Position numbers and translations under genes: made by a program
Source: Euonymus europaeus
Lineage: Eukaryota > Streptophyta > Magnoliopsida > Celastrales > Celastraceae
Direction: 5' to 3'
Assembly (NCBI GenBank): GCA_963580455.1
Contig: OY756972.1
Span: 20,909,001-20,973,000 of the forward strand
Length of the DNA: 64,000 nucleotides
The notes under the pieces: generated by a model
The model's input: the letters and a program-made list of their open reading frames with translations, nothing else
Told to the model about the DNA's origin: nothing
Database searches by the model: none
Shown here: one piece after another, positions 53,391 through 64,000 of the stretch
How the letters are laid out: each line of letters begins with the position of its first letter
Numbering within the stretch: position 1 is the stretch's first letter

Positions 53391-54994
53391 ATGGGTTGTT
53401 GTGGCGATGATGAAGAAGAAGCTGAAGCTCACCTCCTCAAGCACCCTTTGAACCCCTCTTCTTCTCTCGCCTTCTCCGATCCTTCTACATCCAGGTCCGT
53501 CGACGCCGCCTCAATCACGATATCCCCGATGAACTCTCACTTCGAGGCTCTTGCCTCCTTCGACATCCTCCGTCTAATCTTCGAGATGCTGCCTGTTCCG
53601 GACCTGGCCCGCGTCTCTTGTGTCTGCCGCTTCTGGCGATCAGTTGCCTCTGACGGCAACATCGTTGCGAATGCGTTCATGGCTCCCTGGAAGCTCAAGG
53701 CTTTGGTCGGGAAACCATTGTACGGAAGCTTTTGGCGGGACAGAAACATGTCCAAATTCGCCATCTCCCACCGCATCCGACGTGGGGATACCGTGGCCAG
53801 TCTCGCCGTCAAGTATTCAGTGCAGGTAGTATGGGAATTTTTTTGATCTTTTGATCTTACTTTCATAAATTGGGTTTCTATTTGGTAATTTAAGAAGTTT
53901 GATGCGTTGTGGGTTTTGTACCTTGAAGAATTTCTACCTGGCAAGAGCAATTCTACTTCATTGAACAGCATGTGAAATTTTAGATCATCATTGTCATTGA
54001 AGCTTTAGTCCCAAATAGTTTTGGTCAATAAGAGAATCAGTTGAAATCACAAAAAGCATAAGAAGTTTTAGATGATAAAAAAGGATCCGTTTTTCCTCTG
54101 TTGTACTGCATTTTTTCTTCTATTCATTGAAGCAGCGAGTACAAACATGAATGATAAACCTCAGTGAGATTGATAAGGATCAACTCGGCATTTTGTTAGT
54201 TCTGGTTTGATTGTGTCCTAGCCTCTCATCGTTGGAAGAAGTTGCATTGTTGATAAGTTAAATGGTGGATAATTTTCCGGAATCCTGGACATGGAGAGTA
54301 TTAGTTTGATTTGTGCTATGATGTTCAGTTTTTCTGGGATAATTTCTATGGAAAGGTTTTAGTGTTGAAGAACTGATTCAGATTTATTTGAGCTTATCTT
54401 TGGATCTATTATTTGTCAGTTTAAGGGATGATGCATCATGCATCACATTTGTAGATTTCTAATGATTTAGTTTTTCGTTGAATGTTTAGGACAATAGATA
54501 TGGGTGATTAGGGAGCTGGACATGAATGTGCACTAGTGTTGTGTGAAACAAGTTCCCTGTCGTGGAAGTATGAGATAGTTTGCCCTACCAATTGCTTGTC
54601 TAACCTCTTATTGTTTTTGCAGGTTATGGACATAAAACGGTTAAATAACATGATGAGTGACCATGGCATTTATTCAAGGGAGAGACTATTAATACCTGTA
54701 AGCAAACCAGAAATCCTTGTTGATGTCACATGCTTCATAGAATTGGATACTCATTCAAAAAGGGAGGTGGCTGTGCTGTATCTGGAAGGTGGGCCTGACA
54801 CAAAGCTCAGTCATGTCTTCAAGCGGACCTCTGACCAAGGCAGGAAGAGGATTATCGACTCCATAAAGAGAAGCATGCAGGTTGATGATGGAACTGCTCA
54901 ATACTATCTATCTCTCTCAAATGGTGACCCTCGAGCTGCACTTGCGGAATTCTCTGCAGACGTAAGTTGGGAGAGGCAGGTAGGTATAGCATAG
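53391..54994 (+). CDS. F-box protein with LysM domain
   Basis: Two exons, 53391-53825 and 54623-54994, give 268 residues. The start MGCCGDDEEEAEAH matches the Arabidopsis relative At1g55000. An F-box lies at residues 53-95 (ALASFDILRLIFEMLPVPDL, VCRFWRSVAS), and a LysM at 127-171 (HRIRRGDTVASLAVKYSVQ, split by the intron, then DIKRLNNMMSDHGIYSRERL). A conserved C-terminal region follows (DDGTAQYYLSLSNGDPRAAL). Family knowledge: the F-box joins SKP1-CUL1 ubiquitin ligases; LysM folds usually bind GlcNAc-containing glycans, but this intracellular combination has no firmly known ligand. There is no signal peptide or membrane segment, so it is not a LysM receptor. An N-terminal MGCC could be lipid-modified; that is only a guess. 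Confidence 0.93.
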
Positions 54995-55589
54995 CTTTAG
55001 TCATGCTATACTGGTGAGAATAACATACGGGGAACGATTGATTTCATGAGTTTCTAGCGTGCTATTTCTCCTTTTATGCCCCATTATCAAGAACGGGGAG
55101 AAGGTATTAATTTTACTCATCTCCGTAAGGAAGGGTTCTACTTGATTCAACAGTATTGTGATCTTCTTTGAATAATGTTGAAGCTAAAAAAAGTTCTTGA
55201 TCATCTTCTCTGGGTATTGATGGCCAACCTTGAACCTTCATCCTCTCAAACTTTTTTGTTGTGTTGATGCAGTATGGAATTGTGTGGTCGAATTTGTATA
55301 AATATATGAAGTTTGATGATGTAAAAATCTATTGGAAATGTTACATATAAGGGTGTATGTTTTAATTCCTACAATCTTTGTGCAATACCACTGCTTATAG
55401 ATTTTCCTCCTTCCCTGCTGTTTTCTTGCTCTTGGATTTTGATAATGCAAATGTCATATTCTCTAAAGGGTTACTCAGATCGTTATATATGCACATATCT
55501 TCTTATCCATTGCAGCTTCACATTCAGGAACTATGAAGGGATTGTATTACATGTAACAATTACAGATAGTCTCTGACAGAGCTGTTGGA
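54995..55589. other. 3' flank of the F-box/LysM gene
   Basis: Probably 3' UTR followed by AT-rich spacer. Nothing else is supported. Confidence 0.4.
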
Positions 55590-55945
55590 TAGGGTGTGGC
55601 AAAAATTCAGGTCCGAGTGAGACGATATAGGGGTGTCTACGAGATATTTGCATGTCCGGATCGGGATTGGTTCGGGTTTTTGGACACACTTGATTGACCA
55701 TATTTGAATTGATTTAAATATGGATTAGTAAATTGAACAATAATCCAATCTGAATTAGGGTTCGACAACTAAATCGGACAAGATTTTTATGTTTAAACTC
55801 GAATCTGATTTTAAATCGGACAGAATCTTTGTGTTTAGATCCGAATTACGGACATATAATTTATGTCCAAACTTGGTTTAATCTGATTGGACAAATCGAT
55901 CATTCGGATCGAATAGAGTTTTGCCTCATCTACAGCTAGCCTAAA
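55590..55945 (+). repeat. Dispersed repeat family, copy 3 (best preserved)
   Basis: It begins gggtgtggcaaaaattcagg and ends near gagttttgcctcatct, so the ends include short inverted words (ggcaaaa and ttttgcc). The body contains actaaatcggacaagatttt, gattttaaatcggacagaat and aatttatgtccaaacttggt. It aligns over its whole length with copies 1, 2 and 4. Confidence 0.7.
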
Positions 55946-56427
55946 CTACTTGTTTTCGACTGAAATTAAAGAACTCCTGTTCTCTCTCTCTCTCTTCCAG
56001 TGAATTTCCTCATTTTTTTTCCATTGAATTTCCTCTCTTGACACCCAAGATAAGCCTTCTCCTTCCTAGTCAAAGCACTAGGAGATTAAGATAACAATGG
56101 ATTCAAAAAGAAAAACGAAGTGTTGTTCTGTTAAACTCAATAACTTGTATTATGGATCACATTTTTAGATAAGGTCAAAAACTACCATTCATCGGCCACC
56201 ATCAAAATTCAAAACCCTAAAACTAATACAAGGTCAATCAATTTTGCTGTTTCCATCCAACAAAAACTACTACCTACCATTCATCAGACAATCAATTTAC
56301 GTAAAGCAACTGTTCCTTCTTGCCAATTTAATTTGTCGGCAATCTTTCTTTTTCTCTCTTCTATAAAACACATTTTACGTGGCCATCTCCACTTACACGT
56401 TTGACGGGCAAAGGATGAGATACATGC

Positions 56428-56461
<34 letters not shown>

Positions 56462-56853
56462 CATGCATGCATGTGTTTTGTTGGCATACTTTAACTTGTC
56501 AATGCGTCTAACCATCGTCGACAAGTGCACGTACCAAAACACAATTCAAAGTCACAATTTGCTGGATTTGGCTCTTATCTGGAATATGGAAATGATTTTG
56601 GACCTAATTTTTGCAAAAAATTAGGAATTTTGAGGACCATATAGCCAGCCATATAGGCTTGCAGCTGGGATTTCTTGCGGATATCTATTGGACCAAATCT
56701 TGTGTTGGCTAGAAATAAAATTATGTAGGGTAGAAAATATGGTGCCAATTAAGCATGATACGTATCGAAACACCCTTCTTAATTCATCATGTAATCATGG
56801 TACAATAAGAAATATATATATGTTAGCAACTTAGCATTCTAGAAAGTCTTGAT
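55946..56853. other. AT-rich intergenic DNA
   Basis: No gene is supported. It contains a CT run near 55980 and the TA microsatellite listed separately. Confidence 0.4.
56427..56453. repeat. (AT)n microsatellite
   Basis: About 13 AT units. Confidence 0.9.
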
Positions 56854-57227
56854 GAGCAACTCCAATGATAAACATTTACCATTTCTCCAGTTGGATCCAT
56901 CTCTATTACATACAAAAAATCAAGGCACGTATTAATCTACATCATCAAATTAAAATACGTCTCTTAATACAACTACATCAACAAAATATAAATTCATATA
57001 CATTTTCTTATTTACTCTTTCATTCTCCAATAAAACTATACCAAAATCAATGTTAAGTCTCACATGTTTTATAAAATGTCAAGTCACATGCTCACCCGCA
57101 TCTTCAAAACACATATTTCAATACGGCCACATTAGCAAAATATATTTTCCAATATAATCACATCAACAAAAACGTACATTCTCATACATTATTCATTCTC
57201 CCAAAAAACATCCCATTGAAAGTGCTC
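56854..57227. mobile_element. MITE-like element with GAGCAACTCCAATG-type ends
   Basis: The left end gagcaactccaatg and the reverse complement of the right end, gagcactttcaatg, agree at 11 of 14 positions. This end type recurs in plant MITEs. The 374-bp interior has no coding potential and contains repeated acatcaacaaaa words. No clear target duplication was found. A related, more degraded stretch follows at about 57555-57850. Confidence 0.45.
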
Positions 57228-57929
57228 TAAATAGTATGACAAAGTTATCCTTGATTCAATGATGCAACTATACATACACATATAGATAATATCTGTGTGA
57301 AAAAAGTAAGAAACAAGAAGAATATATGAGCAATAATAATAATAAAAAAGGCACAATTTGGAGAATTTCAAACCTACGGTCCTTATCTTTTCACTCAAAG
57401 GGTAAAGATGCTTTGTCAATTTGGCATCATTTTTCACCTCATGAAGAAAAATATTCAAGCATCCACGGTGGGTGCTTGATAACATATATTAAGCCACAAT
57501 GGACATAAATGTACATTTGATATTGTCTTGAAAATTCACCCCCACTTCATATAAAGAGTACTGTTAAGCAACTCGAATAGGAACACTCTCCGATTTTTTA
57601 ATTGTCTCAATTAGCTCTCACCCCCATCACACAAAAAGTCAAGTCGTATATTCATCTTCATCATCAAAACATGTCTTTCAATACATATACGTCAACAAAA
57701 CATAAATCCCTATACGTTTTACCATTTCTTCATTAACAAAACTGCCACATGTCAAGTGTCCCTTATTTATTCTTCAACAAAATTATAAAAAGTCAAATCA
57801 CATATACATTCACATCACTAAAAAGACATATATAAATACAACAAAATCAATAGAAACACATATTAACACATTATCGAGTACTCATTTTCAAGTGTGACAT
57901 TTACATGCTTATTTAATTCTTAAACAATA

Positions 57930-58197
57930 CTCCCGGCCTCCGTCCCATTTTAATTATTCCATTCACTTTTTTCACACAGTTTAAGAAAATATTTAATTCT
58001 CTTTCAATTTGACATTTATACCCTTATTTATAATGTGCATGGTTATTAAATTAATTGTTGAGTTTTTCAAGTTAAGAGTATAAATAAGGGTAAAATGAGA
58101 AAAAAATGGAAAAGATAGCTTGCATTAATTGAAATTGACATATATTTTGGGACATCCCAAAAAAAAATAAATGACAATTAAAATAGAACAGAGGGAG
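57930..58197. mobile_element. Stowaway MITE (Tc1/mariner type), 268 bp
   Basis: The left end CTCCCGGCCTCCGTCCCATT and the right end, whose reverse complement starts CTCCCTCTGTTCTATTTTAA, are the canonical Stowaway termini with a few changes. A TA dinucleotide, the Stowaway target duplication, flanks each side (57928-57929 and 58198-58199). There is no coding sequence. Confidence 0.88.
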
Positions 58198-58890
58198 TAT
58201 TATTTTTTTATCCCACACATCCAAAATCTTGGTGACCAAGCGCATCTTCTCCAGCTTTGACAAACTCAACCAATGACATCTTGACACGTTGCATCTTTCA
58301 AGTATGTTTCACGAGCATCAAGCAGTGATATTCATCCCTTCCATTGTGGGAGTGCACGTTGATAAGTGCGCACAAATACCAATAACATTTCAGGAGCTTC
58401 GCCCACCCACCCATTGCACTTGCTAGGCTTGTAAATCAAGAATTTATGCCTCTTTCTGTAACTTCTTACACACACATGACACAACACCCACATAGGATAC
58501 TCCTGTGTTTATGGAAAGTAAAGGTATTTGTTAATTCTAAAAATTCATCACATTGAATATATGCTTCATCAATTTGGGGAGACAATTGCATGGAAGAGAC
58601 AATGTTGTGTGAACATGAATGTACTTTTGAAAGAAAAAAAAAATAGAAGTCGTACTTATATACTTGTGAGTGGACCAGTCTCTCTCTCAAAAAATATATA
58701 TATATATATATATATCGTCTTACATATATATAGAAAAGTCTTCTCCTAATTTTTAATATTAATAGATAATAATAGTAGATTAAGACAAGAAAGGAAGACT
58801 TTCAACCACAACCAATAGTACACTATGTATGTATGTATGTAGGTAATCAACAAGTGAATGTGAAGCTTCTTGGACATGTCCTCCCCGGCC
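58198..58890. promoter_or_regulatory. Lipoxygenase upstream region
   Basis: About 690 bp between the Stowaway element and the TATA box. It contains a TA microsatellite at about 58693-58715 and tatg-type short tandem repeats near 58823-58842. No gene is supported. Confidence 0.45.
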
Positions 58891-58900
58891 CCTATAAATA
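58891..58900 (+). promoter_or_regulatory. TATA box of the lipoxygenase gene
   Basis: cctataaata, in the context ggcccctataaatacc, lies about 120 bp upstream of the start codon. That leaves room for a leader of roughly 90 bp. Confidence 0.75.
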
Positions 58901-59015
58901 CCACACCAAGTGCCTGTTCTCTTGCATATCATAAACAAACCCAACTTTCCAAAACAAAACTTTTCTTATTCCTAGCTTGATTCCTTTTGTTCATCTCCTG
59001 AAGCAATCAAGAGAG

Positions 59016-62000
59016 ATGTTGTTGTCACATGTTGTTAACAAGCTCCATGGGAACAACAAGAAACCCAAGTGTGATGAAGGTGATCAGTACTGCAAGATCA
59101 AAGGCACTGTTGTGTTGATGAAGAAGAATGTTTTGGACTTCAATGACTTCAACGCTTCTGTTCTTGATGATCTTCATGAGTTTTTTGGCCATGGTGTCTC
59201 CCTCCAACTCATCGGTGCTGCTAATGGTGAGTGAGTTTATTACCTTAATTTCTTTACTTTTAAGGTATATGTATTGTTGGTCTTCTGGTGTTTTTTTTCC
59301 TTAGGACTTAATAAAGTCTCTTTGTGGGAAGAAGAGATAGATTCAATAGTCACTTTCAAACACAATCCAAGGAAGTATCACTTTCAACTATGAGTCAATA
59401 TATATGTCAACATCCACAAATCAAAACTCCCAGTCGATTTACAATTTTTTAATTTTTATTATGCAGGTTTATCATTGTTTATGAGAATAGCATGTATAAG
59501 CACTTGTCAACCTGATAGTTTAGCGATAAATATTTTTGGGATCAAACCGTATGAATTCGAAAGATTCAGATTTTGATCTCTACCGAAAACAATATCTTTA
59601 TGAAAACGTATTGGGTTTTGCCCAACTTACTCTGTTGTCACGGGCCTGATTGTCATAGTTTAGACCCATAACAAATATCCAAAAGACAAACTTGTATGGT
59701 GTCGTTTTTGGTTATAAAAAAAATGCATATGATAGCTTATGTAGGTGCTGATGAAACTTAAGAAATTAAAGCATAACAATTAAGTAAGAAAAAAGGTTTA
59801 ATTGCCCCCAGGGCATATGGCTGAGCGGTACCCACCTTGTCAAAACTCTTAACGGGAGAAGTGGAGGTTGTGAGTTCGAACCCTCGTAGAGGCATTCGAC
59901 CACTTCTAAAGCGGCAGGTGGTCCCTACCGTAAGGCTGCACATCCTGCGACTTACATCTGTCAGTGACTCCCAGGGCAGGGAACTGGCAGACGGGTTTCG
60001 GTTTCTCGACCCCAAACCGAAGAAAAAAGGTTTAATTAGAGAGTTGACAACCACATTAATTACTGTTTTAATTATTAGGAAAACATTAGTTTTATAATTC
60101 AGAAAGTAAGATCTTTCTCTGCATATGCTGCTTTAAACTTGTCTGTTTATTGAGTGATTGTAGCAATCGTTTTCCTTAATAAGTAATCACTATCACCAAA
60201 AGCCTACTTGATAATAGAATACAACCTAATCTGAAAGGAAAAACATCATATGACAAGAGTTTTTGGTCATAAACCATGTTCATGAAGGAAACTGTCAACG
60301 TTCTTAGTACCTAGCTCACAGTCTACTGATAAAATACTGATTTAGGACTTTTGTTGCATCAGCAACTTATTTGACCATAAATTTCTAATACTACTGTTGC
60401 TGTTAGACAATAGTTTGCAAGGGAAATTAGGAAAGCCAGCAAATTTAGAAGAATGGATCAGCACAGACTCTTCATTAGTTGCCGGTGAATCAGCATTCAA
60501 CGTCACGTTTGATTTGGACGAAGACATTGGAGTTCTAGGGGCATTCCTGATAAGAAACAATCATCACAGTGAATTCTACCTCAAGACTGTGACACTTGAA
60601 AATGTTCCAGGCCAAGGCAGAGTCCACTTTGTTTGCAACTCATGGGTTTACCCTTCTCATCGCTACAAGAATGATCGCGTTTTCTTCTCTAACATGGCAA
60701 GTACTTACTGCAAAGATTTCTTGGTACCTTTCTGTTTGTTTTGTTAACAATGTTATGCGTGTTTGTAGAAATGTCTTCCAAGCCAAACCCCGGAGTCACT
60801 GCGTAAGTATAGAGAAGAAGAGCTAGTGAACTTAAGAGGTGATGGTAAAGGAGAGCTCAAGGAGTGGGATAGGGTTTATGATTATGCTTACTACAATGAT
60901 TTGGGTGATCCTGACAAGGGTCCTAAGTATGTTCGACCAGTTCTTGGAGGGTCTACTGAGTATCCTTATCCTCGCAGAGGAAGAACAGGCAGAAAACCAG
61001 CAGAGAAAGGTTAGTTGGACATTCAAAGTACTGTTTACGGGGTGAAAATTCAGTGTCTTGACATTTTCTAGTTCACTATTTGTTAACAGATCCTAATACA
61101 GAGAGCAGATTGCCACTTCTGATGAGTTTGAACATTTATGTTCCGAGAGACGAGCGATTTGGTCATTTGAAGTTATCAGATTTTCTTGCTTATGTACTGA
61201 AATCAGTAGCTCAGTTCATTAGGCCTGAACTTGAAGCTTTGTATGACAGTACACCGAACGAATTCGACACCTTTGAAGATGTACTCAAGCTCTATGAAGG
61301 AGGGCTTAAGCTCCCTGATAACCATCTACTTGACAATATCAGGAAAAACATTCCTCTAGAGTTGCTTAAGGAAGTTTTCCGGTCTGACGGTGAAGGAGTC
61401 TTGAGATTCCCAATGCCTAAAGTTATTCAAGGTATTGGAGATTCATGAAAACTTAAAATCTGTGCTTCTGCATAACCTTTTGACCTACATGTTGACTGAG
61501 ATGTTCTAACGATTGTGACAGAGGATAAATCTGCATGGAGGACTGATGAAGAATTTGCAAGAGAAATGCTTGCTGGAGTGAACCCTGTGATTATTCGTCG
61601 TCTCGAGGTACATGTCCTCTCTGATATTCATAGGCAAGAAAATATCAGAAAGTAGCAGAAAATCCAGGAATCCTAATTTCATATTTCAATTTTTCTTGCA
61701 GGGATTTCCCCCAAAAAGCAAACTAGATCCTGAAACATATGGTGATCAGAATAGCAAAATAACCAAAGAACACATAGAGGGAAGCCTTAATGGACTGACC
61801 ATAGACAAGGTAATGTTGATATTAGAGTCACAATCACTAGTTTCAGGATTGCAGTTACCAAAAATGGTGTTTGTTGAATAGGCAATCAAGAACAACAGGC
61901 TGTTCATATTGGATCACCACGACATGCTAATGCCGTACCTTAGGAGGATCAATAACAGTACCTCAACAAAGACTTACGCATCCCGGACACTTCTTTTCTT

Positions 62001-63387
62001 GCAAGATGATGGGACTCTGAAGCCATTAGTGATTGAATTAAGTTTGCCACATCCAGAAGGAGATAGGTTTGGAACCATTAGCACAATATACACTCCAGCT
62101 GAACATGGCGTCGAAGGTTCCATTTGGCAGCTCGCGAAAGCATATGTCGCTGTAAATGACTCCGGCGTTCATCAGCTTATTAGCCACTGGTATGAATAGC
62201 ACTGTCTCAAATCTCCAAGCATATAGATTTGATTTATGGTTTTATAAAATGTGCTTGGATGTTTTTTTTGTTTGTTTTTGTAACAGGTTGAACACTCATG
62301 CAGTGATGGAACCATTTGTTATTGCAACAAATAGGCAGCTCAGTGTGCTCCACCCTATTCACAATCTCTTGCATCCTCATTTCCGCGACACGATGAATAT
62401 AAATGCGTTGGCTAGGCAGGCACTCATCAATGCTGGTGGAGCACTGGAGACAACAGTTTTTCCTCGAAAGTATGCAATGGAACTGTCTTCTGTCGTTTAT
62501 AAAAACTGGGTTTTCACTGAACAAGCTCTCCCAGAAGATCTCAAAAAGAGGTAAAAAAAAGACTCCCAAGCCTAGCTAGTTCATCAAAAACAATGTCACT
62601 AGTCCTCATTAATTCTCCTTTTTGTGTTTTCAGAGGAATAGCAGTTGAGGATCCTAATTCGCCACATGGTCTTAGTTTACTGATAAAGGACTATCCATAT
62701 GCTGTTGATGGACTGGAAATCTGGTTTGCAATCAAAACATGGGTGAAGGACTATTGCTCCTTCTACTATCAAACCGACGAGAAAATTCAAAACGACACTG
62801 AGCTCCAATCGTGGTGGAAGGAACTCCGCGAAGTAGGCCATGGTGACAAGAAAGATGAACCCTGGTGGTCTAAAATGCAGACTCTTCAAGACTTGATAGA
62901 AACATGCACTATCATCATTTGGATAGCATCTGCACTCCATGCTTCAATCAACTTTGGACAATACCCATATGCAGGCTACCTCCCAAACCGTCCAACGATA
63001 AGCAGAAGGTTCATGCCTGAAAAAGGCACTCCTGACTACGCTGAGCTTGAATCGAACCCTGACAAGATATTCTTGAACACAATCACTTCACAACTACAGA
63101 CACTTCTTGGTATTTCATTGATAGAGGTTCTGTCAAGGCATTCATCGGACGAGGTCTATCTGGGACAAAGAGACACTCCTGAATGGACTACAGATGAAGC
63201 TCCATTGAAAGCATTTGAGAGATTTGCAGACAAGCTTGGAGAGATTGAGGACAAAATCATGGAAATGAACAATGATGAGAGGTTGAAGAACAGGATTGGC
63301 CCTGTTAAGATGCCTTACACATTGATGTTTCCTACTAGTGAAGGTGGACTTACTGGCAAGGGAATTCCCAATAGTGTCTCAATCTAA
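59016..63387 (+). CDS. LOX1: Type-1 linoleate lipoxygenase, probably 9-LOX
   Basis: Nine exons give 867 residues: 59016-59226, 60407-60696, 60769-61009, 61090-61431, 61522-61607, 61702-61809, 61882-62189, 62287-62550 and 62634-63387. Intron 2 has a GC donor (ATG|GCAAGT); the rest are GT/AG. A PLAT domain spans about residues 25-165, then the lipoxygenase domain. The iron ligands fit the soybean LOX1 pattern: His528 and His533 ([13 protein letters not shown]), His719 and Asn723 ([14 protein letters not shown]) and the terminal Ile867 (GIPNSVSI). There is no plastid transit peptide, so it is a cytosolic type-1 enzyme; these mostly make 9-hydroperoxides of linoleic and linolenic acid, feeding oxylipin and defence pathways. 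Position next to the AXR4 and F-box/LysM homologues supports orthology with Arabidopsis LOX1 (At1g55020). Regiospecificity is inferred, not read directly. Confidence 0.95.
59804..60019 (+). mobile_element. SINE with perfect 18-bp target duplication in LOX intron 1
   Basis: The element is 216 bp. It has a tRNA-like head with A box (tatggctgagcggta) and B box (gagttcgaaccc) and ends in gtttctcgaccccaaaccg. The 18-mer aagaaaaaaggtttaatt flanks it at 59786-59803 and 60020-60037 without mismatch. It lies in the sense orientation of the gene, far from either splice site. The head is nearly identical to the relic at 42403. Confidence 0.92.
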
Positions 63388-63609
63388 AGATTTAAGCTTC
63401 TTATCAAGAACAACAACAATCAGTGTGACAAATAGTTCGTCAATGTTTATACATATCCAAATCATATAAATAAATTACTACAAATAAACAATATTTTAGC
63501 GCCAAAGTCGGATCTTCTTATTTTTCTTCTTCTACCGTTGAATTTCTTTCCTTGTCATTTCTGTAATTTTAGGGTTTAGGGTTCTTGATATAGCTAAATT
63601 GTTGTATCA
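63388..63609. other. Lipoxygenase 3' flank
   Basis: Contains the 3' UTR; an ataaataaattacta-type A/T stretch near 63467 could serve as polyadenylation signal region. Nothing else is seen. Confidence 0.4.
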
Positions 63610-63925
63610 ATGGTTGGGGGTTAAAATTTCAGATTCGAGTCAATCCGGGTCAGACAACAAAGGGTGTTTACAAATTATTTGCATAGTGATATAAATCCGA
63701 ACTAATAAATTGGATAATAATTTAATTTTGTTCAGGGCTCAGACAACTAAATCAAATAAATTTTTTGAATTCGGAGTCGCGAACTCGATTTTAAATTTGA
63801 CAAAATCTTTCTATTTATACCCGAATTTTGGACATTAAATTTATATCTAAATTTAGTTTAATTTGAATCGAATAAATTGATTATTGATCAGATTTGCAGT
63901 CCGATTCCAATAAAAAATTTCCCCG
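63610..63925 (+). repeat. Dispersed repeat family, copy 4
   Basis: Aligns with 55590-55945. Shared features include a gggggttaaaatttcag start, caactaaatcaaataaattt, gattttaaatttgacaaaat, ttggacattaaatttatatc and aatttagtttaatttgaatc. The end lies near the window edge. Confidence 0.65.
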
Positions 63926-64000
63926 CTCGAATTTGTAATTAATCTATTTTCTTAATTGCATTTAATTTTGTAAAATGAAATAGTGGGCCTAATAAGGCCC

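Noticed and set aside
56854..57900. Two full MITEs in tandem
   Set aside because: Only the left unit has both ends. The right part shares words but lacks recognisable termini.

Overview
The window is nuclear DNA from a flowering plant, almost certainly a eudicot. The genes have many short GT/AG introns, the intergenic DNA is AT-rich, and the products are plant-specific (TANGLED, AXR4, an ANP/NPK1-type MAPKKK, a 9-lipoxygenase). The transposon relics are also plant types: a Mutator-like element (MULE), a Stowaway MITE, tRNA-derived SINEs and a solo LTR. I cannot name the species.

Layout. 1-12 kb holds three genes: the 3' end of an ANP/NPK1 MAPKKK (+), TAN1 (-) and a KIN-14S kinesin (-). The kinesin carries a fresh tandem duplication of its ATP-binding exon. 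About 12.2-20.4 kb is an 8.2-kb MULE with an intact 721-residue transposase (+) facing a frame-disrupted ULP1-like protease gene (-). 21.6-34.3 kb holds two tandem, apparently intact genes for mannosylglycoprotein endo-beta-mannosidase (-). 36.3-37.9 kb is a broken, truncated plastid-type aminopeptidase P gene (-). 38.1-40.2 kb is AXR4 (+). 43.1-49.0 kb is a plastid-type RsmB-like rRNA m5C methyltransferase (+). 53.4-55.0 kb is an F-box/LysM protein (+). 59.0-63.4 kb is a type-1 lipoxygenase (+) with a SINE in its first intron. The gaps hold a 1.9-kb solo LTR, tandem 128-bp tRNA-like repeats, MITEs, a degenerate telomere-like stretch and four copies of an unnamed dispersed repeat.

How the genes relate. 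They do not form an operon-like system. MAPKKK, TAN1 and the kinesin belong to families linked to cytokinesis or microtubules, but their adjacency is better explained by ancestry. From memory of Arabidopsis loci, ANP2, AXR4, the F-box/LysM gene and LOX1 lie together at At1g54960-At1g55020. ANP1 and the endo-beta-mannosidase are neighbours at At1g09000/09010. TAN1 and plastid aminopeptidase P lie at At3g05330/05350. The window therefore looks like a single ancestral segment that Arabidopsis split over several duplicated blocks.

I found no convincing undescribed multi-gene system. The observations most worth checking are the duplicated kinesin P-loop exon, the protease-carrying MULE with its repeated intron motif, the recent endo-beta-mannosidase duplication, and the aminopeptidase relic preserved in syntenic position.
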